Shown here piece after piece: positions 18,669-27,502 of a stretch of 63,397 nt of DNA. Position 1 is the stretch's first letter, and each line of letters starts with the position of its first letter. Origin of the DNA: Rosettibacter primus (GTDB lineage Bacteria; Bacteroidota; Ignavibacteria; Ignavibacteriales; Melioribacteraceae); contig NZ_JAYKGK010000014.1 in the NCBI RefSeq assembly GCF_036860675.1, positions 1-63,397 of the forward strand, in the 5' to 3' direction. The notes beneath the pieces were generated by a model. That model saw nothing but the letters and a program-made list of their open reading frames with translations. It ran no database searches and had not been told where the DNA came from. The translations under genes were made by a program, and so were the position numbers.

Positions 18669-19166
18669 ATGATTTTTGATCAACTAAAAAATGCTCATCT
18701 TTACTTTCCTCTTGGAAAAAGAATTCAAACCGCATTTGAATATCTGCAGAATAATGATTTAACTTCTCTTGAGCCCGGCAAATATGAAATAGAAGGCGAG
18801 AATATTTATGCTGTAGTGCAAAATTACGATACAAAACCAATAACTGCAGGCAAATGGGAAGCACACAAAAAATATATTGACATTCAATATATAGTTTCTG
18901 GCAAAGAAAAGATGGGCTACTCAAATCCAGTAAAAATGATTGTAACAGAAGAATATAATTCTGAAAAAGATGTAATGTTTTTAAAAGGGAACGGAAATTT
19001 TTTGATTGCAGAAGAAGGTTATTTCGCTTTATTCTTTCCAACAGATGTTCATATGCCGGGCATTGCAGTAAACTTATCAATTCCTGTTAAAAAAGTTGTG
19101 GTTAAAGTTAAAACAGAAACTGAAGAAATAACTCAACAATCAACTGATATTGAATCACAAACCTGA
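18669..19166 (+). CDS. YhcH/YjgK/YiaL family protein
   Basis: 165 residues, cupin-like. Diagnostic segments are the YEIEG start, WEAHKKYIDIQYIVSGKEKMGYS (about 66-88) and FALFFPTDVHMPGIA (about 125-139) with His residues that bind metal in the family. Relatives occur with sialic-acid/MurNAc and gluconate catabolism genes (E. coli YhcH, YiaL) and act on sugar intermediates, probably as anomerases or isomerases. The position at the end of the AmgK/MurU operon fits amino-sugar metabolism. Start ATG 18669 has AAGGAG 7 nt upstream; an earlier in-frame start at 18606 would overlap the barrel gene and lacks an SD. Confidence 0.75.
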   Translation: MIFDQLKNAHLYFPLGKRIQTAFEYLQNNDLTSLEPGKYEIEGENIYAVVQNYDTKPITAGKWEAHKKYIDIQYIVSGKEKMGYSNPVKMIVTEEYNSEKDVMFLKGNGNFLIAEEGYFALFFPTDVHMPGIAVNLSIPVKKVVVKVKTETEEITQQSTDIESQT

Positions 19167-19176
19167 TTAAATAATT

Positions 19177-19273
19177 GGGGGTGACTAAAAAGTAACTTAG
19201 TAATCTGCAAAAAATCAGTTCAAATCAGTCTCATCTGTGTTCTTTTATTTAATCTTACTTTTTAGACACCTCC
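19177..19273. repeat. Imperfect inverted repeat enclosing an ATCTGTG-type repeat, between convergent genes
   Basis: GGGGGTGACTAAAAAGTAAC (19177-19196) pairs with the reverse complement of 19254-19273 with about 17 of 20 positions matching. The 57-nt centre holds four degenerate copies of an ATCTGTG-like unit (19202-19245). No clear target-site duplication. It sits between the YhcH-like gene (+) and the ABC ATPase (-), so it could act as a bidirectional terminator or be a small non-autonomous element. Confidence 0.55.
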
Positions 19274-19281
19274 TCTCATTT

Positions 19282-19923
19282 TTATTCATTCTTGTTCTTA
19301 TAATCTTCGAGATTCAAAATTTGAGAACATAATTTTAAGTCATCCAATTCATTTGAAGCAATAACAATAAGATTTTCTTCTCCTTCTTTCGAAATCAATT
19401 CATAAACTTTATCTTTTCCAAAATTATCAAGATTCGAAGTAGGTTCATCAAGAATAATTAATCTGGGTTTATGAAGTAAAGCAAAAATAAACTTCAATCT
19501 TTGTTTCATTCCAGATGAATAACCACGAACTAAATCATTTCTTCTATCAATTAAATTCATTTGCAATAGAAGGTAATCTGAATAATCTTTATTGAAATTA
19601 ATTCCACGAATTTTTGAAAAATAAATTAAATTCTCTTCCGCTGTAAATTCATCATAAAGAAAAAGGTAAGGAGAAACAAATCCAATATAATTATGAAGTT
19701 TTTCGCCGGTTATAATTTCATCTTCATTTTTATGAGTTACTTTACCTCGTGTTGGAGAAATTAAGTTGGCAATAATTTTTACAAATGTTGATTTACCAGA
19801 GCCATTTGGACCTGCAATGCCATAAATATTTTTAGACTTAAAAGAAGCATTGATTCCGTTGAAAACCAATCTTCTTCCAAAATATTTAACAAGATTTTCT
19901 ATTTGTAACGAATACTCAGTCAT
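19282..19923 (-). CDS. ABC transporter ATP-binding protein (CcmA-like)
   Basis: 213 residues, a single ABC ATPase: Walker A GPNGSGKST near 38-46, Q-loop region GFVSPYLFLYDEF, signature YSSGMKQR near 133, Walker B PRLIILDEPTS near 152, and a degenerate switch region (IVIASNELDD instead of the H-loop His). Size and sequence resemble CcmA/heme exporter or generic export ATPases. No permease gene is adjacent, unusual for an ABC ATPase. Start ATG 19923 overlaps the end of the metalloprotease gene by 8 nt, implying translational coupling with the secreted-protein genes upstream. Substrate unknown. Confidence 0.75.
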   Translation of the reverse strand: MTEYSLQIENLVKYFGRRLVFNGINASFKSKNIYGIAGPNGSGKSTFVKIIANLISPTRGKVTHKNEDEIITGEKLHNYIGFVSPYLFLYDEFTAEENLIYFSKIRGINFNKDYSDYLLLQMNLIDRRNDLVRGYSSGMKQRLKFIFALLHKPRLIILDEPTSNLDNFGKDKVYELISKEGEENLIVIASNELDDLKLCSQILNLEDYKNKNE

Positions 19924-21547
19924 TATAGATAACAAATTTTCCCTTTTTGATATTATCTCCAGAATTTACAATATAAATATAAATTCCTGTTGAAAGTTTT
20001 TTCATTTCATTATTTCGCACATCCCATTTTATTACAGTTTTATCTGATGAGTAAATTTTATGTTCACCTGAATAAACTAAATCCATATCAATTGAATAAA
20101 CATATAAATTAGCATAACCAGACTTGGTTCTTTCTGCAGGGAAATAAATATACTCATCAGTAGAATACCTGAATGGTTGTGGAAAAGCATAATTAACTTC
20201 TTCGGTAATTATTTGACCATCATTAATTAATTTATTATTCAAAATATTTGATTCGGTCAAAAGAAAAGAATTATCACATTCAATTTTTGAAAAATAATTA
20301 TCAATAATATGTTTATAACCAGTCCCGCTCTGATTAGCAAGAATGTATTTTAATAATAATGTACTGGACGGATTACTTATTGCTTGATTTATATCTGAAT
20401 TTGAAATAATTGAAACAAAAGTATCAGGAACAGATTTGGCATTATTAACAAAAGCAAAATAATTTGTTGAGACCGGTTCAGATGAAATATCTATTGAAGA
20501 AGAAGGAGGAGTAAAATTGACAGTCATAGAAGATTTTACTAAAGGATAATTTTCTGCTTCCTTAAAATATTTATTTGGGATTGCTCTATAGTTTGTAAAG
20601 AAAATCCATTGACCAAATAAGGCAAATTCATTTTTGAAAGTTGAACCCTGTTCGGCAATTGCATCTGCAATAGCATTAAGCGCTCGTTCGTTTGGCATGA
20701 GTTCCCAAATTCTTTTAATTATGTCAACTCCAAAACGTTCTTTCAAAAAAATATTCCAGATTGCAAGATTATAACCGTCATTATAAGGAAATGTTTTTTG
20801 AGGATTTCTAAAAAATGAGGGCATATAAGCATAGTAATCATTGATACTATCGAAAACAAATTCTTCCATAGCTGTAGAAGTAATTTCATGATAAAACTGG
20901 TCTGCATTTCTATAAACATAATTTCCAACCTGAATTGCATGATGAAGTTCGTGTGCAACAGAAACCTTTGCGCCATTAATTCCTTTTGTATAAGTATCTG
21001 AATAATCATTATCAATCACAGTGTAACTTGTAAATTTATTTTCACCAATTTGAGTTTCAATTTCAGTATATCCGTATAAACCACCTGAAAGATTTTGAAT
21101 ATAAATATCATACTTATCATCCCCGCCTTCGCCGAAATCTGCTGGCGGTGGTGGATATTTCAAAATATTTACTTCAAAGTCATAAGCTGAATCGGCTGCA
21201 AGAGCTAATTCTTTTAAATCATATTTGGGTGAATGAATACCTGTTTTATTAAAGTGAATTCTAAATTTACCGGAAGGTGTCACAATACTTGTATCTGTAA
21301 CTGGTCTGGTTGCTAATTGAGCAATTTTAGCTTTTTCTTTTGTTTTGAATCGATTGATATTCAACTTTACTGAATTTACAATTCCAAAACCGCATTTTGA
21401 ATGCTGACTATCAGATAAAGCAACAGCAATTTTTTCATTGCTTTGGATTCCTTTGATATATAAAAATTTGGAATAAAGAGAATCAAGGTTTTGTGCTACT
21501 GACAAGTTGATAAATATCAAATTTATTGCAATAAAAAATTTTTTCAT
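19916..21547 (-). CDS. Secreted putative zinc metalloprotease (MXAN_6640-like) with T9SS-type C-terminal domain
   Basis: 543 residues. Signal peptide about 1-18. The zinc motif is HELHHAIQ (about 200-207, HExxH) with a downstream acidic region ITSTAMEEFVFD supplying a third ligand; this matches the MXAN_6640 putative metalloprotease family. The last 70 residues resemble a T9SS sorting/anchoring domain: YANLYVYSIDMDLVY, then IKWDVRNNEMKKLSTGIYIYIV and a terminal KKGKFVIYND. It is therefore probably exported to the cell surface by the type IX system. It overlaps the FG-GAP gene by 1 nt (TAATG) and the ABC ATPase by 8 nt. Peptidase activity is inferred from the motif. Confidence 0.75.
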   Translation of the reverse strand: MKKFFIAINLIFINLSVAQNLDSLYSKFLYIKGIQSNEKIAVALSDSQHSKCGFGIVNSVKLNINRFKTKEKAKIAQLATRPVTDTSIVTPSGKFRIHFNKTGIHSPKYDLKELALAADSAYDFEVNILKYPPPPADFGEGGDDKYDIYIQNLSGGLYGYTEIETQIGENKFTSYTVIDNDYSDTYTKGINGAKVSVAHELHHAIQVGNYVYRNADQFYHEITSTAMEEFVFDSINDYYAYMPSFFRNPQKTFPYNDGYNLAIWNIFLKERFGVDIIKRIWELMPNERALNAIADAIAEQGSTFKNEFALFGQWIFFTNYRAIPNKYFKEAENYPLVKSSMTVNFTPPSSSIDISSEPVSTNYFAFVNNAKSVPDTFVSIISNSDINQAISNPSSTLLLKYILANQSGTGYKHIIDNYFSKIECDNSFLLTESNILNNKLINDGQIITEEVNYAFPQPFRYSTDEYIYFPAERTKSGYANLYVYSIDMDLVYSGEHKIYSSDKTVIKWDVRNNEMKKLSTGIYIYIVNSGDNIKKGKFVIYND

Positions 21548-23634
21548 TATCGAATATATTTAAACCTTATTAGATTATTTGATGAATCTGTATAAATAAT
21601 CATATCAATATTATTTCTTAATTGATTTGCAATATAACTATTGATGTTTTTGTATTCAAAAACATTATCAATTTTATATGTCAAATAGTTTTTAGAAAAT
21701 GAGATTCTTTTCATTATACCTCTTAATCTGTCATACAACAATAAATTATTTGTTCCATCGGACTCGTAGAAATTAAGATAATCTTTCGTATGAGAAAAAT
21801 CAGGGAGCGTAATTGTTCTAAAATGACCTTTGAAAAAAACTGTTAAATTTGTTTTACTGCTGTCGCCGATTAAACCAATAACAGGTTTGTCAATGTTATT
21901 TTGACTGCTGTATCCTTGTATTTCTATAGAGTAATATTGAGATTTATCAAGCACAGTTGCAGCAATATTTATTGGACTTCCTGCTTTTTTATCATAAAGA
22001 GATTTATTGAGATAAAAAACATTATTAAATCTTGTAAAGAAATAAATTTCTTTATTTATACCGTAAGAAAGTGTAGCTTCCTCGACATTACGAGAAATTT
22101 CTTCGAGTCCAGATTTGACATACCTGAAATCTCTATACTCAAATGATTCAATAAAAAGAGTTCTCTCCTTTTCTGACAGAACAAAAATTGTTTGCCGTTT
22201 ATTTTGAGTGTCACTTATAATTTTCAGTTCTAAAATATTTCCACTTGCATATAAGATTCTTCTTGTGATATCATTTTTTTCAAAATTTATTTTGATTATT
22301 TCAATTACAGAATTATTTGGTGAATAAAAATAAAATGTTCTGCTTTCTATATCAGTTTCATCAACAAACACTTTTTTATATGCTTCGGACAATGGAATTT
22401 TAAAATATCTTTCAAAATAATTTCCTCTACCTCCGAGTAAAACATTTAAGCTCAATTCTTCTTCATCAAGAAAGAATAATCCACGCATTGTTTGATACAT
22501 ATAACTAAAACTTCCGATAGTTCCTAATTTTGATTGAAGTGAAATTGCTAAATCATCATTTAAGGAAATAACTTTATCAATCAAATAAACTTTTCCATAT
22601 TGGTCTAAAACTACAAGTTTTCTTCCACCACGGTCTACAAAACCTTCTAAGTCAATAATACCATTTCGCTTCAAATAAAGAACCGGATAATAAAAAGACT
22701 CGGTATTCTTGGAATAAATAATGTAAAGAGTTCCTGAATCTCTATTGATAAAAGCAATATCGTTATAGCCATCTGCATTAAAATCAAAAATTATATATTT
22801 ATCGGGAGGGACAGGGCACTTGATAAAAACTTTTTTGCTGAAAGATGAAACAGAATCACCTTTAAGAATTACAAATTGATTCCCGTCAACAAACATCAAA
22901 TCATTAAATCCATCTGAATTTACATCAGCAACTTTAAATTGTTTAATATCACTAAAAATATTCAAAGTTCTGCTTTCCTTAAAATTGCCAGCTCGATTAT
23001 TATAAAAAAAGATTATTGAATTTGTAAATAAATCAACAGCAGCTATATCGTTAAAACCATCATAATCAAGGTCAATAAATGATGCATAAGAAAAGATTCG
23101 ATTGGCATTAATTTTTTTTTCAATCAAAATATTTTTTGATTCATTAAAAATTGATAATCCTTCATAAGCACCTCCATAAACTAATATTTCACTAATTCCA
23201 TCATTATCTATGTCCTGCATGTCAAAATCTGAAGCGAATCCTGTCAATTTCACTTTTGAATTGATTAACATATTTCCTGTAGAAGAAAAAGAAGATGTAC
23301 CAAGTAGTCGTTCTTTTCTCGAAAGGTAAACATACTTTTTAGTAACTTTAGCTTGAGCACTTTTTAGTTTCAAATCATAAAGAGAGAAATTTAAAAATCT
23401 CTCTGATGGATTTGAAAATTTTTCTTTAGCCCAGATTTGAACATTATAATTTTTACTTTGATTGGAAAAAGTAATTAAATCACGCCAGCCGTCATTATTT
23501 ACATCAACTGCAATAATATTTGAAACATTGGCTTTTGTAGAAAATTCACGAAATCTGCAAAAACCATTTAATGGAATTTGAGCATAAATATTAAGTGAAA
23601 TGAATAAAAATAATAAGGTGAATTTACCCTGCAT
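21547..23634 (-). CDS. Exported FG-GAP/VCBS repeat protein
   Basis: 695 residues. Signal peptide MQGKFTLLFLFISLNIYAQ. At least five calcium-binding-type repeats with D-x-[ND]-x-DG-x-x-D: DVNNDGWRDL, DIDNDGISEI, DLDYDGFNDI, DVNSDGFNDL and DFNADGYNDI (all in the first 300 residues), typical of FG-GAP/VCBS beta-propellers; the second half is beta-rich and unassigned. Likely a surface or periplasmic binding protein. Start ATG 23634 lies inside the end of the thioesterase gene (11-nt overlap); a longer frame to 23709 gives no signal peptide. Translationally linked to the metalloprotease downstream. Confidence 0.7.
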   Translation of the reverse strand: MQGKFTLLFLFISLNIYAQIPLNGFCRFREFSTKANVSNIIAVDVNNDGWRDLITFSNQSKNYNVQIWAKEKFSNPSERFLNFSLYDLKLKSAQAKVTKKYVYLSRKERLLGTSSFSSTGNMLINSKVKLTGFASDFDMQDIDNDGISEILVYGGAYEGLSIFNESKNILIEKKINANRIFSYASFIDLDYDGFNDIAAVDLFTNSIIFFYNNRAGNFKESRTLNIFSDIKQFKVADVNSDGFNDLMFVDGNQFVILKGDSVSSFSKKVFIKCPVPPDKYIIFDFNADGYNDIAFINRDSGTLYIIYSKNTESFYYPVLYLKRNGIIDLEGFVDRGGRKLVVLDQYGKVYLIDKVISLNDDLAISLQSKLGTIGSFSYMYQTMRGLFFLDEEELSLNVLLGGRGNYFERYFKIPLSEAYKKVFVDETDIESRTFYFYSPNNSVIEIIKINFEKNDITRRILYASGNILELKIISDTQNKRQTIFVLSEKERTLFIESFEYRDFRYVKSGLEEISRNVEEATLSYGINKEIYFFTRFNNVFYLNKSLYDKKAGSPINIAATVLDKSQYYSIEIQGYSSQNNIDKPVIGLIGDSSKTNLTVFFKGHFRTITLPDFSHTKDYLNFYESDGTNNLLLYDRLRGIMKRISFSKNYLTYKIDNVFEYKNINSYIANQLRNNIDMIIYTDSSNNLIRFKYIR

Positions 23635-24100
23635 TAAGTCTCTTTTGTCTTCTTTGCAGTGCTTCTTCAAATCTTCTTTTTTCATCTTCAGTTTCTGGAA
23701 TAATTTCAAATGTTTCTACTGGTTTACCATTATTATCAACGCTTACAAATGTTAAGAAAGCAGAATTAGTATGAACTCTTGTGCCCTCTGTGTGTGATTC
23801 TGCATAAACATCTACTTCCACTTCCATAGATGTTCTAAAAGCACGATTGACTCGTGCAGTTATAGTCACAACCTGTCCAACTTTAATTGGGTGATGAAAA
23901 TCAATTTTATCAACAGAAGCAGTAACACATACTCTTTGAGAATGCTTTGAAGCTGAAAGTGCAGCACAAATATCAATCCATTGCATTAATTGCCCTCCAA
24001 GCAAATTTCCAAGCTGATTTGTATGATTAGGCAAAACCAGCTCTGTCATTGTAACAATAGAATCTTTTACCTTTTTACTTTTTCTCTGTTGTGAGTTCAT
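23624..24100 (-). CDS. Acyl-CoA thioesterase, hotdog fold (YciA/ACOT type)
   Basis: 158 residues. Hotdog-fold core with PNHTNQLGNLLGGQLMQWID (about 23-42; Asn/Asp of the active site) and the IDFHHPIKVGQVVTI segment, matching YciA/acyl-CoA hydrolase-type thioesterases. It hydrolyses acyl-CoA to free acid and CoA; chain-length preference is not readable. Cytoplasmic. Overlaps the 3' end of bamD by 26 nt and the FG-GAP gene by 11 nt, so it is embedded in a chain of overlapping genes of otherwise envelope function. Confidence 0.85.
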   Translation of the reverse strand: MNSQQRKSKKVKDSIVTMTELVLPNHTNQLGNLLGGQLMQWIDICAALSASKHSQRVCVTASVDKIDFHHPIKVGQVVTITARVNRAFRTSMEVEVDVYAESHTEGTRVHTNSAFLTFVSVDNNGKPVETFEIIPETEDEKRRFEEALQRRQKRLNAG

Positions 24101-24848
24101 TGTGTTTATTAGTCAATTCAGTTTCTAACTTTCTAATTTCATTTGCATTGACATCATCAGGATATCTACTTAAAAAAATGCTGATATCAGCGAGTGCTTC
24201 GTTTATTAAACCTTTCCTTACCTCAATTTTAATTTTATTATATAATGCAATAGGGGCATATTTTGTATCATGATATGTTTCGAAAACCTGCTCATAATAT
24301 TTCATTGCTGCTCTGTCATATTCCATTTTTTCATAAATCAATGCACTTTGAAAATCTTTCTGAGCAAGTTTATTGTTCAACTCTTTTATTTTTCTTTCAG
24401 CTTCTTCGACTTTTGGATTCGATGGAAAAATATCTATAAAAGCCTGAAATTCTTCAATTGCTTTTTTGGTATAAGATTGGTCAAGCTGATATGGTGGAGA
24501 TAACCTATAATAAGATTCTGCAAGCATAAATTGAGCATCAGGTACATATGGACTTGTTGCATAGTTCTGAATCAATTTGCTAAATTCATAAGCGGCAAGC
24601 AGATATTGTTCTTTTTTGAAATATGTCATTCCAAGATAATATTGAGCATCATCATTAATTGTACTGCCAGTAAATTGCATCAAAATATTCTGGAATTCTA
24701 TCACAGCTTGTTCATAATCTTCTTTGTTAAAAAGTTCTAATGCATACTTAAAATATTCCTCGGCGCTAAACTTTGAAGTATCAACGGTTCCAGAGCATGC
24801 TGCAATTAATAATACTATTATGAAAAAAAGAAATATTCTTCTTACCAA
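24075..24848 (-). CDS. bamD: Outer membrane protein assembly factor BamD
   Basis: 257 residues. Lipobox LIAA-C at about residue 18, then five TPR-like repeats: FSAEEYFKYALELFNKEDYEQAVIEF, the YYLGMTYFKKEQYLLAAYEF repeat and so on, with the YKKAIEEFQAFIDIFP-like segment typical of BamD/ComL. It is the lipoprotein partner of BamA in inserting beta-barrel proteins into the outer membrane. The start codon appears to be TTG (24848), with GGAG 7 nt upstream; no ATG is available before the signal peptide. First gene of the chain bamD-thioesterase-FG-GAP-protease-ABC. Confidence 0.85.
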   Translation of the reverse strand: MVRRIFLFFIIVLLIAACSGTVDTSKFSAEEYFKYALELFNKEDYEQAVIEFQNILMQFTGSTINDDAQYYLGMTYFKKEQYLLAAYEFSKLIQNYATSPYVPDAQFMLAESYYRLSPPYQLDQSYTKKAIEEFQAFIDIFPSNPKVEEAERKIKELNNKLAQKDFQSALIYEKMEYDRAAMKYYEQVFETYHDTKYAPIALYNKIKIEVRKGLINEALADISIFLSRYPDDVNANEIRKLETELTNKHNELTTEKK

Positions 24849-24920
24849 GACAACTCCGAATTTTAAATTGATTCAAGTGTAAAGATAACTAAATCATTTA
24901 TGCTAAAAAAATTAGAAGGA

Positions 24921-25505
24921 CTACTTACTTCTTACTGTAAAAAATAAAATTACTGTCGATATTAACACTCCAACAATTATTATTGGTTGAATTAAATTTT
25001 TTAATAACGGCTGTTCAGGAATTTTTCCTTGAGTAAATTTTAGAATTTTGTTTTCGAGTGATTCTATATCATTATATTTAACTGTATCTGAATAATTATA
25101 ATAAAATTTATAAGGCTCTTGCGATTTATTAATAAAAATTGCTGAACCACTTATCGAAATTTCTCTAATCAATTCATCATCACCAAAAAAACTAAGTCGA
25201 TTAAAATTATTGTAACTAACATTAATATCAGTTAAGGCATAAATTAGATTTACCTTTGAAGAATCCTTCAACAAATTAAATCCATTACTTAAAAATGAAT
25301 TTATAATATATGGTCTTAATTCCTCGTAAGAAGATGGCAGAATGATATCAAGTTTAATTGCATCATCATTTTTATTTAATAAAGAATCTATACTTTTTAT
25401 GGACTTATTAATTAATTGACAGCATATTTCAAAATTTGTTTGAGAAAACAATACTGAATAATTAACAAAAATAAATCCTAAAAGTATCAGATATTTTTTT
25501 TTCAT
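24921..25505 (-). CDS. Hypothetical exported protein with C-terminal membrane anchor
   Basis: 194 residues. Signal peptide about 1-21 (KKKYLILLGFIFVNYSVLFSQ), an extracytoplasmic domain containing a Cys-Cys pair (EICCQ), and a C-terminal transmembrane helix (about 170-190, IQPIIIVGVLISTVILFF) with a short basic tail RSK. No family recognised. Isolated between bamD and htpX on the same strand, 72 nt and 56 nt away. Possibly a tail-anchored periplasmic protein; no function proposed. Confidence 0.5.
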   Translation of the reverse strand: MKKKYLILLGFIFVNYSVLFSQTNFEICCQLINKSIKSIDSLLNKNDDAIKLDIILPSSYEELRPYIINSFLSNGFNLLKDSSKVNLIYALTDINVSYNNFNRLSFFGDDELIREISISGSAIFINKSQEPYKFYYNYSDTVKYNDIESLENKILKFTQGKIPEQPLLKNLIQPIIIVGVLISTVILFFTVRSK

Positions 25506-25561
25506 TAAACAACTATTAATTAAATAAAATATTCAAGATTAATACTGACTATAAACTTACT

Positions 25562-26416
25562 TTATCTTCTTCCGCTTGCAATTTCTTTGAGTCTTGCAAT
25601 TCTTTCTTCCACCGGTGGATGAGTAGAAAATAATTTAACAAAAGATTTACCACTCAAAGGATTTACAATAAACATGTGTGCAGAAGAAGCTCCCGCATTA
25701 TGCATTGGAATCATTTCATTTGCTTGAGATAATTTATTCAAAGCAGAGGCCAGGCCAAGAGGTTTTCCAGAAATTAATGCACCACCTTCATCTGCCATAA
25801 ATTCACGCGAACGCGAAATTGCCAGTTGAATTAACATTGCAGCTATTGGTGCAATAATTATGAGAGCTAATTCATAAAAAATATTTCCATTGTCTCTGTC
25901 ATCTCTATTGCTTCCTCCAAACATTGCAGCCCAACCTGCCATGCGGGCAATAAATGTAATAGTTCCAACAAGTGTTGCGGCTATTGTACTTACAAGAATA
26001 TCTCTGTTTTTAATATGAGTTAATTCATGAGCAATTACTCCTTCGAGTTCATCACTATTAAGAATTTTCATTATTCCAGTTGTTACTGCGACTGCCCCAT
26101 TTTGTGGATTACGACCTGTCGCAAATGCATTTGGTGTTGGGCTATCAATCACATAAACTTTTGGCATTGGCAAATTAGCTTTTGAAGATAGCTTTTCTAC
26201 AATATTAAATAATTCTGGAAATTCACTTCTCGTAACTTCATGTGCTCTATACATTGCTAATACAATTTTATCTGAAAACCAATATGAACCAAAGTTTAAT
26301 GCAAGTGAAATTATAAATGCAATCATCATTCCTGATTGACCGCCAATTAAATTCCCCACTAAAATAAATAATACCATCATAGCAGTCATTAGAATTACAG
26401 TTTTAACGCTGTTCAT
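25562..26416 (-). CDS. htpX: Membrane zinc metalloprotease HtpX (M48)
   Basis: 284 residues. Two N-terminal TM helices (about 7-25, 30-47), catalytic HELTHIKNRD near 128-137 (HExxH), two further TM segments (about 142-160, 175-195) and the third ligand Glu in SREFMADEGGA near 207. Ends with FSTHPPVEERIARL, the standard HtpX signature. It degrades damaged inner-membrane proteins on the cytoplasmic side. SD AAAGGAAAGGAG precedes the ATG. Divergent from porQ with 153 nt between. Confidence 0.93.
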   Translation of the reverse strand: MNSVKTVILMTAMMVLFILVGNLIGGQSGMMIAFIISLALNFGSYWFSDKIVLAMYRAHEVTRSEFPELFNIVEKLSSKANLPMPKVYVIDSPTPNAFATGRNPQNGAVAVTTGIMKILNSDELEGVIAHELTHIKNRDILVSTIAATLVGTITFIARMAGWAAMFGGSNRDDRDNGNIFYELALIIIAPIAAMLIQLAISRSREFMADEGGALISGKPLGLASALNKLSQANEMIPMHNAGASSAHMFIVNPLSGKSFVKLFSTHPPVEERIARLKEIASGRR

Positions 26417-26569
26417 TTTATCTCCTTTCCTTTATTTCATTATTAATAAAAACTTTTGCATTTCTAACAGAATTAGATTTCTTATTGTTCCGCAAGATTC
26501 AAAAAGTTTTTTATTACCTTGCCTTTATAAATGATTATCTTTAAAATCGTGCATCAAAAATAGAGAATT

Positions 26570-27499
26570 ATGACAAAAGCAAAAATAATATTTGTATTTC
26601 TTTTAACAACAACTATTTCTTTCTCACAAAGTGTTTACAAATTCTTAGAACTTGATTTAAGTCCCCGTGCTGCTGCACTTGCGGGAAGTTTTGTTGCTAA
26701 CAACGACGACCCTAATGTTGTTTTTTATAATCCTGCCGGAATAAATTTTTTAGAAAGTAATCAATCTTCATTTTCTTTTTTGAAACATTTGGTTGATATT
26801 AATTCCGCTTCATTTGTTATTTCAAAAGAATTTGAAACCATTGGGAAATTTAGTGCAGCTGTTAAATACATTAACTATGGTAATTTTACAAAGGCTGACC
26901 CTCTTGGATTAAAACTTGGTCATTTTGGCGCAAGTGATGTTGCCTTATTAATTGGTTATGGAAATCATCTTGATAAAAATTTTTACTATGGAATTAATGT
27001 CAAGTTCATTTACTCTGGAATTGAAAATTATTCTTCTACTGCTGCTGCAGTTGACTTAGGAATGCATTATGAAATTCCAGAACATTTATGGAATTTTGGT
27101 TTTTCAATTTTGAATCTCGGCTCACAATTGAATTCTTATTTTAATACAAAAGAAGATTTACCATTAGACATTAGACTTGGATTTTCAAAACAACTTTCAA
27201 GAGTTCCTTTAAGATTCTACTGGTCGTTTAATAATCTTAATGAAAAACAGGATAACTTTTTTTCTAGATTCAAACAAATAACATTCGGAAGTGAAATTCA
27301 ACTTGGACAGAGCTTTAAATTGCGCATAGGTTATGACAGTGAAAAAAGAAGAGAACTAAAAATTGGCACAACAGCAGGATTGGCAGGTTTCAGCCTTGGT
27401 TTTGGCTTCAAGGCTTCAAGTTATTTTATTGATTATGCATACTCGTCATTAGGTTCAATTGGTTCACTTCACAGATTTGGAATTACAACAAGATTATAG
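26570..27499 (+). CDS. porQ: Type IX secretion system outer-membrane protein PorQ
   Basis: 309 residues. Signal peptide about 1-19 (AKIIFVFLLTTTISFS). Mature N-terminus YKFLELDLSPRAAALAGSFVANNDDPNVVFYNPAGI is the hallmark of PorV/PorQ FadL-like barrels; the LxLSPRAAALGG start and length fit PorQ rather than PorV. PorQ is part of the machinery that attaches T9SS cargo to the surface in Bacteroidota. Two or three proteins in this window (pectinesterase, metalloprotease) carry sorting domains and would be clients. Monocistronic, and converges with the TPR gene with 3 nt between stops. Confidence 0.8.
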   Translation: MTKAKIIFVFLLTTTISFSQSVYKFLELDLSPRAAALAGSFVANNDDPNVVFYNPAGINFLESNQSSFSFLKHLVDINSASFVISKEFETIGKFSAAVKYINYGNFTKADPLGLKLGHFGASDVALLIGYGNHLDKNFYYGINVKFIYSGIENYSSTAAAVDLGMHYEIPEHLWNFGFSILNLGSQLNSYFNTKEDLPLDIRLGFSKQLSRVPLRFYWSFNNLNEKQDNFFSRFKQITFGSEIQLGQSFKLRIGYDSEKRRELKIGTTAGLAGFSLGFGFKASSYFIDYAYSSLGSIGSLHRFGITTRL

Positions 27500-27502
27500 T
27501 TT

